Positions 1 through 9,878 of a stretch of 20,055 bases of DNA are shown here, in pieces (position 1 is the first letter of the stretch; each line of letters starts with the position of its first letter). Source of the DNA: CAZYWA01 sp964650975 [NCBI: uncultured bacterium] (lineage in GTDB: Bacteria > JADJOY01); assembly GCA_964650975.1 (NCBI GenBank), contig CAZYWA010000074.1, positions 1,156-21,210 on the forward strand. Reading direction: 5' to 3'. Under the pieces are notes generated by a model. The model was not told the origin of the DNA. It was given only the letters and a program-made list of their open reading frames with translations, and made no database searches. The translations under genes and the position numbers were made by a program.

Positions 1-2
1 GG

Positions 3-1659
<1,657 letters not shown>

Positions 1660-1692
1660 TGCTTTGCGATCGCTGGTCCGGAGAACGAACGC

Positions 1693-2880
1693 ATGAACGT
1701 GCATGAGTACCAGGCGAAGGAGCTTCTCGGCCGCTATGGCGTCCCGATCTTGCCGGGACGCGTGGCGTCGTCGGCGGAAGGCGCGGAGGCGATCGCGCAG
1801 GATCTGGGCGGCACCCGCTACGTGGTGAAGGCGCAGATCCACGCGGGCGGCCGCGGCAAGGGCGGGGGCGTCAAGCTCGCCAACGGCGCGGCGGAGGTGA
1901 AACGCCTGGCGGGCGAGATCCTCGGCATGCGTCTCGTCACGCACCAGACCGGCCCCGAAGGAAAGCTGGTCCACAAGGTGCTGATCGAGGAGGGCTGCGA
2001 CATCGCCCGCGAGTGCTACCTGGGTGTGGTGATCGACCGCAAGCTGCGCCGCCCGGTGGTGATGGCGAGCACCGAGGGCGGCGTCGAGATCGAGAAAGTC
2101 GCCGCCGAGACGCCGGAGAAGATCTTGAAGGAAGTGATCGACCCCGCGGTCGGCTTGCAGCCGTATCAGGCGCGGAAGCTCGCGTTCGGTCTCGGGCTCA
2201 GCGGTCCGACCATCGGCAAGCTCGGCAAGTTCCTCGACGGGCTCATGAAGCTCTTCGTCGAGAAGGACTGCTCGCTGGTCGAGATCAACCCGCTGGTGGT
2301 GACCGCCAAGGGCGATCTGGTGGCGCTCGACGCCAAGCTCAACTTCGACGACAACGCGCTCTTCCGCCATCCCGACATCGAGAAGCTTCGCGACCCCGAC
2401 GAGGAGGACCCGCGCGAGCGCGAGGCCAAGAAGTTCGACCTCTCGTACATCGCCCTCGACGGCTCGATCGGCTGCATGGTCAACGGTGCCGGCCTGGCGA
2501 TGGCCACGATGGACGCGATCCAGCTCTATGGCGGCTCGCCGGCCAATTTCCTCGACGTGGGGGGCGGCGCCGACACCGCCAAGATTCGCGAGGCGTTCAA
2601 GCTGATCCTCGCCGATGCCAGCGTGAAGGCGGTGCTGGTCAACATCTTCGGCGGGATCCTGAAGTGCGACGTGCTCGCCAAGGGGATCGTCGAGGCGGGG
2701 ACCGAGGTGCACCTCTCGGTGCCGCTGGTGGTCCGGATGGAAGGAACCAACGTCGAGGAAGGGAAGCGCATCCTCGCCGAGTCGAACCTGCAGGTGATCA
2801 ACGCGAAGGACATCGAGGACGCCGCGCAAAAGGTGATCGCCGCCGCGAAAGCCGCGCCCAAGGCGGGAGGTGCGTCGTGA
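1693..2880 (+). CDS. sucC: Succinyl-CoA synthetase (ADP-forming) subunit beta
   Basis: The beta subunit binds nucleotide and succinate and, with SucD, interconverts succinyl-CoA plus NDP and phosphate with succinate, CoA and NTP in the TCA cycle. The product has 395 residues, near the usual 386-390, with a short Ala/Lys extension at the C-terminus. It begins [12 protein letters not shown] as is typical. The ATP-grasp part covers about residues 1-235, with [10 protein letters not shown] at 52-61, EINPL at 197-201 and the metal-ligand region ALDAK around Asp213. The CoA-ligase part covers about 260-380, with [11 protein letters not shown] from 264, DVGGGA at 288-293 and NIFGGI at 317-322. A GGAG ribosome binding site sits nine bases before the ATG. 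The stop codon overlaps the GTG start of sucD. Nucleotide preference (ATP or GTP) was not judged. Confidence 0.97.
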   Translation: MNVHEYQAKELLGRYGVPILPGRVASSAEGAEAIAQDLGGTRYVVKAQIHAGGRGKGGGVKLANGAAEVKRLAGEILGMRLVTHQTGPEGKLVHKVLIEEGCDIARECYLGVVIDRKLRRPVVMASTEGGVEIEKVAAETPEKILKEVIDPAVGLQPYQARKLAFGLGLSGPTIGKLGKFLDGLMKLFVEKDCSLVEINPLVVTAKGDLVALDAKLNFDDNALFRHPDIEKLRDPDEEDPREREAKKFDLSYIALDGSIGCMVNGAGLAMATMDAIQLYGGSPANFLDVGGGADTAKIREAFKLILADASVKAVLVNIFGGILKCDVLAKGIVEAGTEVHLSVPLVVRMEGTNVEEGKRILAESNLQVINAKDIEDAAQKVIAAAKAAPKAGGAS

Positions 2881-3755
2881 GCATCCTGGTCGACGCATCC
2901 ACCAAGGTCATCACCCAGGGCATCACCGGCTCCGCCGGCTCGTTCCACACCGAGAAGTGCCTGGAATACGGCACCAAGATCGTGGGCGGGGTCACGCCGG
3001 GGAAGGGCGGACAGAGCTTCAAGGACGTGCCGATCTACGACACCGTCGATCAAGCGGTGAAGGCGACCGGCGCCACGGTGTCGATGCTGTTCGTGCCGCC
3101 GCCGTTCGCGGCCGACGCGATGTACGAGGCGGCCGACGCGGGCATCCAGCTCATCGTCGCGATCACCGAGGGCATACCGGTGCTCGACATGGTGAAGGTG
3201 CGGCCCTACCTCGACGCGCGCGGTGTGAAGCTCATCGGCCCCAACTGCCCGGGGATCATCACGCCGGGTGCCTGCAAGATCGGGATCATGCCGGGGCACA
3301 TCCACAAGACCGGACGCATCGGTGTGGTGTCCCGCTCGGGCACGTTGACCTACGAAGCCGTGTGGCAGCTCTCGAACCTCGGTCTCGGGCAATCGACCTG
3401 CGTGGGCATCGGCGGCGATCCGGTGAACGGCCTCAACTTCGTGCAGGTGCTCGAGCTCTTCCAGGCCGACAAGAACACCGACGCGATCATCATGATCGGC
3501 GAGATCGGCGGCACCGCGGAAGAGGACGCGGCCGAGTTCATCCAGAAGAACGTGAAGAAGCCGGTCGCAGGCTTCATCGCGGGCCGCACGGCGCCTCCCG
3601 GGAAGCGCATGGGTCACGCGGGAGCGATCATCTCGGGCGGGAAGGGCACCGCGAAGGAAAAGTTCGCGGCGCTGGAAGCGGCCGGTGTCCGCATGGCGGA
3701 TTCCCCCGCCGCACTCGGCACCACCCTCAAGGAAGCCCTCAACGCAAAGCGCTGA
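2877..3755 (+). CDS. sucD: Succinyl-CoA synthetase subunit alpha
   Basis: The alpha subunit carries the phosphohistidine and the CoA site of succinyl-CoA synthetase. The 292-residue product aligns end to end, from memory, with E. coli SucD: start [18 protein letters not shown], then [38 protein letters not shown], and the active-site loop [10 protein letters not shown] with His247 as the expected phosphorylated histidine. The start is GTG at 2877, chosen because it gives the family N-terminus. A GGGAGG ribosome binding site at 2865-2870 lies inside the end of sucC. The GTGA overlap with the sucC stop implies translational coupling and equal production of both subunits. The gene ends three bases before an inverted-repeat element facing a convergent gene. 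Confidence 0.97.
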   Translation: MSILVDASTKVITQGITGSAGSFHTEKCLEYGTKIVGGVTPGKGGQSFKDVPIYDTVDQAVKATGATVSMLFVPPPFAADAMYEAADAGIQLIVAITEGIPVLDMVKVRPYLDARGVKLIGPNCPGIITPGACKIGIMPGHIHKTGRIGVVSRSGTLTYEAVWQLSNLGLGQSTCVGIGGDPVNGLNFVQVLELFQADKNTDAIIMIGEIGGTAEEDAAEFIQKNVKKPVAGFIAGRTAPPGKRMGHAGAIISGGKGTAKEKFAALEAAGVRMADSPAALGTTLKEALNAKR

Positions 3756-3757
3756 GC

Positions 3758-3870
3758 GCGATCGATCGCTCGCGCGCGAGGGACCGCGCGCGCTCCAGGA
3801 TCTCGATCGCGATTGGAACGCCGATCCCCGCTGCACGCCCACCGGTCCCCCGGTGGGCAGCGTTCGATCG
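3758..3870. repeat. REP-like hairpin pair R1
   Basis: This lies between the convergent sucD and TPR lipoprotein genes. It opens with the palindrome GCGATCGATCGC (3758-3769). The first hairpin is a GC stem, 3771-3778 with 3785-3792, and loop AGGGAC, followed by CTCC at 3793-3796 (GGAG on the minus strand). The second hairpin is a perfect nine-base stem, 3837-3845 with 3850-3858, and loop TCCC, followed by a degenerate copy of the palindrome flank (AGCGTTCGATCGCG). The two hairpins point in opposite directions. The same architecture recurs at 6407, 8745 and 13685. As it fills the convergent gap, it may also end transcription from both sides. Confidence 0.75.
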
Positions 3871-3887
3871 CGCCCTGACGTGACCGA

Positions 3888-4313
3888 CTACTCGGACGGC
3901 TGTGGTGCGCCTCCGGGCTGCTCCGCCGTCGCCTCGATCCGGCGGCTCACGCGATCCAGGTCGCGGAGCGCCCACACCGAGAGCGACACGTCGTCGCCCT
4001 TCTCGATGACCTGGTAATCCTTGGCGTGGGTCGCGGCGCGGCGATACCAGCTGCGGGCTCGGTAGTCGTCGCCGCGCTTCTCGTAGACCTGGCCGAGACG
4101 GTACGCGGCCATCGGGTTTTCGGGATCGTCGGCGAGAGCCTCGCGAAACCGCGTCTCGGCACCGTCGAGATCGCCCTGATCGAGCAGCTCGATCCCGGCG
4201 TCGGTGCGGCGCTGCGTCGCGGAGGCACAGCCGCTCGCGGCCACGAACGTCGAGAGCGTCGCCAGGGTCGTGGCTGCCAGCGCCCGCACGAAGCGATGCT
4301 TCACGGCTTGCAC
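3888..4313 (-). CDS. Small TPR-containing putative lipoprotein
   Basis: A 141-residue protein with a signal peptide (MQAVKHRFVRALAATTLATL...) and a possible lipobox ending at Cys29 (VAASGC; Ala at -3 is not ideal). Residues about 37-95 form one to two tetratricopeptide-like helical pairs, including GDLDGAETRFREALADDPENPMAAYRLGQVYEKRGDDYRARSWYRRA. TPR helices bind partner proteins, so a scaffold or assembly role in the periplasm or on a membrane is likely, but the partner is unknown. The ATG lies inside the last codons of the upstream beta-helix lipoprotein gene (13-base overlap), so the two are probably co-transcribed and translationally coupled. The gene ends 18 bases before repeat R1. Confidence 0.8.
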   Translation of the reverse strand: MQAVKHRFVRALAATTLATLSTFVAASGCASATQRRTDAGIELLDQGDLDGAETRFREALADDPENPMAAYRLGQVYEKRGDDYRARSWYRRAATHAKDYQVIEKGDDVSLSVWALRDLDRVSRRIEATAEQPGGAPQPSE

Positions 4314-6334
4314 GTCGACGGGCAGTTGGGATCGACGTCGCCCAGGTCGTTGCCGCCGAACGCGTTGCCGCCGGCCGGGCAGGTCGGGAGAGCGGTCGGC
4401 TCGCAGCCGACGCCATAGCCGCCGTTGTCGCGGATCGAGTTCTTGTCGCCGCCCGGGCCGCCGATCGTGGCCTTGGCGCCGTGGGTCACCTGCACGCCCG
4501 AGCCGTTCTGCTGGCGGATCTCGGTGCCGACGATCTTGTACACCTCGTTGGTCTGGGTGCCCGCGTTGGCCACCAGGATCACGCCGGGGAGCGCATCGCC
4601 GCCGCCGTTCGACTCGATGTGACTGCCGCTCACGGTCAGGTGATCGATCGATTCGTCGATGACGCCCAGCACGCCGAACTGGCCGTTCCCCGAGATCGTC
4701 GCGTTCCGGACCACGGTGCTCTGCGACGCGCCGTCGCCGGGCATCACCACACCCAGCCCGATCTCGCCGTTCCCGGTGACCGAGATGCCGGATGCATCGA
4801 GCTCGCCGCCGGCCACCAGCACTCCGTTGCCGCGATTCTGCGTCACGGTCGAGGACGTGAATGTCAGGCTCGAGCCGGTACCGACCAGCACACCGTCCTG
4901 ATTGCGGGCCACCGCGATCGAATCGGCGGTCACGTGCCCACCACCCACCACGATGAGCCCGGCCTCGGGCCCGCCGCCGATTCCGAGGCCCGAGATCGAG
5001 ATGTCGTCGGACTCGACCACGCCGAACGACGGATCGGTGCTGGCGCCGCCGCTGCCGTCCACGATCGTGCTGGCGGCGCCCGCGCCCTCGAACGAGATCG
5101 AGTGCTCGCTCGGGACGATCACCGTCTCGTGGTAGGTGCCCTGGTCGATCTTCACCGTGTAACCAGGCTGCGCGCGCACCGCGGCGAGACCGATCGACGA
5201 GAACGGATGCAGCGAGGAGCCGTCCTGAGTACTCGCGTTAGCCGCGCCAGCACTCACGAAAAGCGTGGTGTTGTAGTGATATCCGTTCGGTACCAGAACC
5301 TGCCCGCCGTCCGGGTTTGCGACCTTGATGTCCATGGTTCGGGCGCCGTCGGTGGGCGGTGAGAAGACGCGGATCTCGCCGGAATTCTGGAAATCGGTGG
5401 CAACGGGCTGACCGCCGAAGTAGACCGCGCCGCCCTTCTGAAAATCGGCGCCCAGGATCGTGATCTGTGTGCCGCCGATCGACGGCCCGTCGTCGGGTGA
5501 GATCGAATCGACCCGTGGAGCGCTCTGGCCTCCCGGCGGCGGTGGCGGCGGACCGGGCTCCGGCGAGTGGATCTCGATCGAGATCGAGACGGTGGTGGCG
5601 TTTCCTTGCGGGTCGAGCGCCAGGAGCGACATGCGGTGAACGCCGAGCTTGAGCCCGACCGTCTGGAAGCCCACCGTGCCGTCCGGGGCCGGCGGGTCGA
5701 CGTTGATCGGTCCCTGGATGTCGCTGCTCCACAGATCCTTGAGGTCGCCGGTGGGAGTGTCCGGATCGGAGATCTTTCCCTGGAAGACCACGAGCTGGCC
5801 CTGCACGAAGCTGTCACCGTCGTGCGGCGTGAGGATCTGGACCACCGGCGGCTGGCCCTGGGTGGGCGGAGGCGGTGGCGTGGAGCTGAGCGTCAGCGTG
5901 ACGGTGACGTCCGATTTGGCCGCGAGATCGGCGCGGGTCGCCGCGCGGAAGATCGAGTTCCCCGCCGCGTCGAGTCCTTCGCCGGTGAACGGCAGCTGCG
6001 TTCCGGCCGGCACCTGAAGCGTCGTGTCGACCGGGAACGCGGGAACCGGCTGCACGATCGACTGCGCCAGCGCCGCGGTGCCGTCGGTGTTGAGGACGCG
6101 TACGCGAAGCTCGGCGATGTCACCGGGCTTCGCGTCGCCGACCGGAGCGAGCGCCAGCGCCACCTGAGCCGTGGGGCCGCCGCCACCCGAGCCACCTGCA
6201 CCGCCCGCGCCGCCGCTCCCGCCCGCCCCGGCCGGTCCACCGGAACCGGAGCAGCCGGCGGCGATGACGACCGTCGCGGCGATCGCGGTGGCGATCGCGC
6301 TGCGAATCGCCTTGATCGGAGCTCGCTTGCCCAC
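4301..6334 (-). CDS. Lipoprotein with TIG/Ig-like and right-handed beta-helix domains
   Basis: The start is set at the GTG at 6334 because it gives a clean lipoprotein signal, MGKRAPIKAIRSAIATAIAA..., with lipobox VIAAGC and Cys28. Longer starts would run into repeat R3. No clear ribosome binding site is seen, so the start is uncertain. The 677-residue product has, in order: a Gly-rich spacer (29-54), a region of beta type, an Ig-like module (about 162-256), Pro-rich joints, an IPT/TIG domain (about 273-354, SISPDDGPSIGGTQITILG), then a DUF1565-like entry (SSLHPFSSIGLAAV...GYTVKIDQGTYHETV) into a parallel beta-helix rich in Asn/Gly turns (NGVLVAGGELDASGISVTGN). Beta-helices of this kind are surface proteins or carbohydrate-active enzymes. 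No catalytic residues could be assigned. It overlaps the TPR lipoprotein gene. Confidence 0.88.
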   Translation of the reverse strand: MGKRAPIKAIRSAIATAIAATVVIAAGCSGSGGPAGAGGSGGAGGAGGSGGGGPTAQVALALAPVGDAKPGDIAELRVRVLNTDGTAALAQSIVQPVPAFPVDTTLQVPAGTQLPFTGEGLDAAGNSIFRAATRADLAAKSDVTVTLTLSSTPPPPPTQGQPPVVQILTPHDGDSFVQGQLVVFQGKISDPDTPTGDLKDLWSSDIQGPINVDPPAPDGTVGFQTVGLKLGVHRMSLLALDPQGNATTVSISIEIHSPEPGPPPPPPGGQSAPRVDSISPDDGPSIGGTQITILGADFQKGGAVYFGGQPVATDFQNSGEIRVFSPPTDGARTMDIKVANPDGGQVLVPNGYHYNTTLFVSAGAANASTQDGSSLHPFSSIGLAAVRAQPGYTVKIDQGTYHETVIVPSEHSISFEGAGAASTIVDGSGGASTDPSFGVVESDDISISGLGIGGGPEAGLIVVGGGHVTADSIAVARNQDGVLVGTGSSLTFTSSTVTQNRGNGVLVAGGELDASGISVTGNGEIGLGVVMPGDGASQSTVVRNATISGNGQFGVLGVIDESIDHLTVSGSHIESNGGGDALPGVILVANAGTQTNEVYKIVGTEIRQQNGSGVQVTHGAKATIGGPGGDKNSIRDNGGYGVGCEPTALPTCPAGGNAFGGNDLGDVDPNCPSTCKP

Positions 6335-6406
6335 GGCGTGTTCGAGCCTAGCGCGGACGCCGACGTGCAGAGAAGCAGGCACGAACGGCGGTGCCCGCTC
6401 ATCGAG

Positions 6407-6481
6407 GGAGGGCTGCGGTCCCTCGCAGCCGCGGCGTCTCATCGAATCGATCGCTGCGGACGCGAAGGATCGCGTCCCTCC
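6407..6481. repeat. REP-like hairpin pair R3, tail-to-tail
   Basis: This lies in the 199-base gap between two minus-strand lipoprotein genes. The plus-strand unit is GGAG at 6407-6410 followed directly by stem 6411-6417 with 6424-6430 and loop GTCCCT. The minus-strand unit is stem 6458-6464 with 6471-6477, loop AAGGAT, then CTCC at 6478-6481. Between them lies ATCGATCGCTGC, the flank seen in the other copies. In this copy the GGAG ends face outward, unlike R1, R2 and R4. The remainder of the gap 6335-6533 holds nothing else recognisable. Confidence 0.7.
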
Positions 6482-6533
6482 GGCGGTGGCTCGTCGATAC
6501 TCTGTCCGGAGATGAGGAGGAGCGATTCCCTCT

Positions 6534-8654
6534 TCAGGGCCGGCAGCCCTGCGCCGCCGTCATGTAGGCCACGTCCAGATCGTCGGCGGCACCGGTGTGG
6601 TCGAGATCCGCGCCGTTGCACCAGCCGTTACCCGGGCCGCACGACCGCCCCGCGGCCGCGGACACGAGTGTCGCGAGGAGCGCCGCGTCGCTCTCGTCGA
6701 CCGCGCCGTTGCCGTCGAGATCCGCGGGCGCGCAGCCGAGCTTCGCCCACGAGCAATCGAGGATCCGCGGCGAGTGCACGCAAACCGCCATCTCTTCGAG
6801 GAAATCCACTCCACCGAAGCCCCGATGGTGCGGCACCTCGACGGCGCGATAGGTGGGATCGACCGAGGTGCGCGCCTCGTAGCCGTCGCCGGCGCGTCGC
6901 ACCGGGGGAGTGGTTCCGTACGCGGCCCGATAGCGATCCACCACGCTCTGCTGCTCCTCGCCCGCCAGGTCGCGCTCGATCCGCGATTGGATGTCCTCGT
7001 CGGAGAGGAGCGGCGCGGGCGCGGTGTCGTCCATCGCGAGGGGCGCCTCGGCCTCGGCGATCCGCGACTCGGCGACCGAGAAATTTCCCAGGTCGGCGCG
7101 GGTGGTGTCGGTCTCGAGGCCCGCGCCCGCTTCGAAGAGGGCCGCGTCGTAGCGCTGACTCACGCGACGCGCGGGATCCGTGCGCGTGTAGAGCAGGTCG
7201 GCGAAGGTGCGGTCGAGGGTGGTCTGCGAGAGCAGCGCCGCTCGCGCGCTCTCCTCGAGATCGTTTTTTCCCGTGATGCGCGCGTAGCCGTAGACCGCCT
7301 GCGTGGCCTCGACCACGTCGTCGTAGTCGTTCTGGAAGCTGCCCAGGATCGAGGACGCGAGACCCGGGCTCAGCGTGTCGAGGATGCCGACGAGCTGGAA
7401 GAGCGACACACCGAAGATGTCGCCATGGCCGATGGTGTCGAAGCTCTTGCCGAAATAGGCCTGGTTGAGATCCGTGCAGTCGTAGATCGGCAGGTCGATC
7501 GAGATGCCGAAGAGATCGCTCAGGATGAGCTGCTCGATCTCGCCGGGCAGCGGCAGCGATGGGTAGGGCAGGTCGAGTCCGGGCGTCGAGATGGCCTTCG
7601 CGAGATACGCCATCGGGCAGGCCGCCATCGAGCCCAGGTCCTGGCTCTCGGTGCCGCCGTGTGGGCGGCGCGCGCCGCTCACGGTGAGATCGCCGTAGTC
7701 GTGAAACTCGTCGATGGTCATGAGGTTGCCGCCGTGCTCCTCCATCGAATCGCCGATCCGGTGTCCCGCGTCGAGGGCCTTCTGGGCGGCGGCGCGCAGC
7801 TCGGGGCTCAAGCTCGGATCGCCCGCGACCTCGAGTGCCGTGAGGATGCCGAGCGCCAGATCGGGGAAGTTGTCGCGCGAGTTGTGATTGCCCCACCAGG
7901 CGTCGTGCCAGGGGTAAGGATCGGGCGTGCGCATGAAGGACGAGCAGCAGTCGCTCACGCGGATGAACCGCGGGCGCTCGTCGAAGCTCATGGTGACGGC
8001 GTATTCCTCCACGTCCTGGGCGGGTTTCAGATGGAAGAAGAACTCGCTCGGATCCTCGCGGTAGGTGATGCGAATGCCGTCGTAGAAGCGCTGCACGATC
8101 TCGGCTTCGAGCGCGGGATCGGGCGGATCGGGATGGACCACGGGAGCGCCGTCACGGGTGCGCGTGACGGTGCCGTCGCGGCCGTCGACCACGCGCGTCC
8201 AGCCGGGCAAGACCTCGCGAGCCGTGAGCCCGGGGATGCCGCTCACCGCCTCCAGGAATGCGATCCCGTCGAGCATGCGGATGAGCGTGAGCTCGAGGGT
8301 GCGCGAGCGGAACACCTGGTACGCGTTCCAGGCACCGAGGGTCGAGGTGCCGATCAAGTTGTTGTCCGTGGGGCCGGGCACCACCTCGTAGTCGTTGCCT
8401 TGCTTGGCGATCGCGTGGGTGCCGTTGGCGGTCGCGAAGAGCGTGTCGTCGAAGATCGCGAAGCGATTTTCGGCGAGCGCGGCGCGCTCGACGCGCTCGC
8501 GGTAATAGAGGCGGAAAGCCGTTGCCGCCGCGGCAGGATCCGGAACCGGCGCCAGTGTCTCGCCGCCGCCCCCGCCCGAGCCGCCGCAACTCGCGAACGA
8601 GAGCAGAGCCAGCACCAGCAGCGTGTGCGGTCGCCAGCGACGGATCGTGTGCAT
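6534..8654 (-). CDS. Large lipoprotein of unknown function with dockerin-like C-terminus
   Basis: A 706-residue protein. The N-terminus MHTIRRWRPHTLLVLALLSFASC is a lipoprotein signal with Cys23 as the lipidation site, followed by a short Gly-rich spacer. The body (about 35-640) is mixed, with a long helical appearance and a conserved-looking middle part containing Cys-Cys, PYPWHDAWWGNHN and IDEFHDYGDLTV. I do not recognise its family. Residues about 643-706 contain two calcium-loop-like segments, DLDGNGAVDESD and DLDHTGAADDLD, each followed by a helix-like stretch and separated by a Cys-containing linker. This is the layout of a dockerin type I repeat pair. Dockerins bind cohesin domains, but single dockerin-like ends also occur in non-cellulosomal proteins. 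No cohesin is visible here. The gene stands alone between repeats R4 and R3. A purine-rich AGAGGG lies well upstream of the ATG. Confidence 0.85.
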   Translation of the reverse strand: MHTIRRWRPHTLLVLALLSFASCGGSGGGGGETLAPVPDPAAAATAFRLYYRERVERAALAENRFAIFDDTLFATANGTHAIAKQGNDYEVVPGPTDNNLIGTSTLGAWNAYQVFRSRTLELTLIRMLDGIAFLEAVSGIPGLTAREVLPGWTRVVDGRDGTVTRTRDGAPVVHPDPPDPALEAEIVQRFYDGIRITYREDPSEFFFHLKPAQDVEEYAVTMSFDERPRFIRVSDCCSSFMRTPDPYPWHDAWWGNHNSRDNFPDLALGILTALEVAGDPSLSPELRAAAQKALDAGHRIGDSMEEHGGNLMTIDEFHDYGDLTVSGARRPHGGTESQDLGSMAACPMAYLAKAISTPGLDLPYPSLPLPGEIEQLILSDLFGISIDLPIYDCTDLNQAYFGKSFDTIGHGDIFGVSLFQLVGILDTLSPGLASSILGSFQNDYDDVVEATQAVYGYARITGKNDLEESARAALLSQTTLDRTFADLLYTRTDPARRVSQRYDAALFEAGAGLETDTTRADLGNFSVAESRIAEAEAPLAMDDTAPAPLLSDEDIQSRIERDLAGEEQQSVVDRYRAAYGTTPPVRRAGDGYEARTSVDPTYRAVEVPHHRGFGGVDFLEEMAVCVHSPRILDCSWAKLGCAPADLDGNGAVDESDAALLATLVSAAAGRSCGPGNGWCNGADLDHTGAADDLDVAYMTAAQGCRP

Positions 8655-8744
8655 GGGGAGCGAGCCCTCTGCGGACTCGCGACTCTACCTCGGCGAACGC
8701 AGCGTGTGGCCTCGCGGACGCGCTGCGCGCGACGGCGCATGAAG

Positions 8745-8817
8745 GGCCGCCGGAGACCGGCGGCCTCCACCCGATCGCCCGGCCCCGTGTCTTGGAGCGC
8801 GACGGTCTCCCGGCGCG
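8745..8817. repeat. REP-like hairpin pair R4
   Basis: Begins 20 bases beyond the stop codon (8838) of the SGNH-protein gene. Minus-strand unit: stem 8745-8751 with 8759-8765, loop GGAGACC, then CTCC at 8765-8768. Plus-strand unit: TTGGAG at 8792-8797, stem 8798-8803 with 8812-8817 (one mismatch), loop GGTCTCCC. The 25-base spacer contains CCGATCGC and GGCC boxes that match the spacer of R2. The outer GATCGATC palindrome is missing here. The rest of the gap 8655-8837 shows no gene. Confidence 0.7.
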
Positions 8818-8837
8818 CTGGCAACCGACGAGCCCGC

Positions 8838-9875
8838 TCAGGGCGCCCGTCGTTCGCGATGGAGGATCTCGTCGAGCGTCGACTGGGTGAATCGCCGCGC
8901 GCCTTCCTCGGTCGCGTGGTCGGCGTTCTGCAGCTGCGTGGCGGGCAGCCAGAAAGGATCTCGCGTGAGCAGCACGACGCTCGCGTGCGTGGCGGCGAAG
9001 TGCTCGAGCTGGTCCGCGACGTGGTTGACGAACGGCTGAACGGCGGGATCGCCGGCGAAGCCCTCCCAGAGCGGAGACGGCCGGATGTAGAGCGTCGCGT
9101 GCAGGCGGCGCGTGAGGCGAGCCACGGTTTCCAGCGCGGCCAGCTGGTGAGCGGTGAGCTCGGCCGAACTCCCTTTCATGAATTTGCGCAGGTTCGGCGT
9201 GTCTTGCGCGAACAGCTCCGGCGAGGTCTCGGGCTCGCTCTCGAATCCGGATGGATCGAGCCTCACCTGCGGCGGGTGCAGGATCTTCCCTGGATTCAAG
9301 AGCAGCCAGGTGAGGCTGTCGTTCTGCGTGTAGAACGGAAACCGGTTCACGAAGTGGTGGTTCCACGCGAGGTGGAGCTTTTGCCGCATGCTCCACGCGA
9401 GCGGCGGCTCGAAGCGCGCGACGTCGACCGGAGGGCGGAGCCGCGTGACCACGCGCTCGAGCACCTCGAGCCCGCGCACCCATACGTCCGCGACGTGCAC
9501 CATCACGATCCGCTTGGGGTGTCCGCCGGCCGCCAGCAGCGCCTGCAGCATCCACGCGTCGCCCACCACGCCGAAATCGCCGACGGTGGCGACGTTGATC
9601 GCGGCCTCGTGAGTGGCGGCCGCGAGCATGCGCGTGTCGACGCCCTGATTGGCCGAGGAGTCGCCGACCACCAGCCAGCCCAGGTCTTTCGGCGGTGCCC
9701 TCACCAGATCCCACTTGGCTTGCACCACCGCCTTGGCGCGGTTGGTGGGGTGGATGTCGAGGTACCGGTCGACCAGGGCGTTGATCGCCACCACCAGCGC
9801 CACGGTGAGCGCCACCTCGCGCCACACGTCGCGCCAGCTCGACCCGGCCCGGATCTCGGTGGGAAGGGCGTGCAT
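8838..9875 (-). CDS. Membrane-anchored SGNH-hydrolase-like partner of the MBOAT acyltransferase
   Basis: A 345-residue protein with one N-terminal membrane segment (about 19-36, VALTVALVVAINALV) and an extracytoplasmic remainder. The nucleophile-type motif GDSSANQG begins at residue 71, and a late His motif NADHATEEGA lies at 317-326. Both are typical of the SGNH-fold proteins (AlgJ/AlgX/DltD-like) encoded beside AlgI-type MBOAT enzymes, which move acyl groups onto polysaccharides or related polymers outside the inner membrane. The ATG lies three bases past the stop of the MBOAT gene, so the two are translationally coupled. The DxxH pattern of canonical SGNH enzymes appears as Asn317-Ala-Asp-His320. 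Either Asp319 serves or the triad is altered. The substrate is unknown. Confidence 0.82.
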   Translation of the reverse strand: MHALPTEIRAGSSWRDVWREVALTVALVVAINALVDRYLDIHPTNRAKAVVQAKWDLVRAPPKDLGWLVVGDSSANQGVDTRMLAAATHEAAINVATVGDFGVVGDAWMLQALLAAGGHPKRIVMVHVADVWVRGLEVLERVVTRLRPPVDVARFEPPLAWSMRQKLHLAWNHHFVNRFPFYTQNDSLTWLLLNPGKILHPPQVRLDPSGFESEPETSPELFAQDTPNLRKFMKGSSAELTAHQLAALETVARLTRRLHATLYIRPSPLWEGFAGDPAVQPFVNHVADQLEHFAATHASVVLLTRDPFWLPATQLQNADHATEEGARRFTQSTLDEILHRERRAP

Positions 9876-9878
9876 GGG

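Noticed and set aside
2013-2876. Extension of sucD to a 580-residue protein
   Set aside because: The upstream part is the out-of-frame shadow of sucC. The GTG at 2877 gives the exact SucD N-terminus with a good ribosome binding site.
6171-6256. GC-rich triplet-like repeat as a separate repeat feature
   Set aside because: It is the coding sequence of the Gly-rich spacer after the lipidated cysteine, not an independent element.
6335-6442. Longer start for the beta-helix lipoprotein at 6442
   Set aside because: It would bury the lipoprotein signal 36 residues inside the protein and overlap repeat R3.
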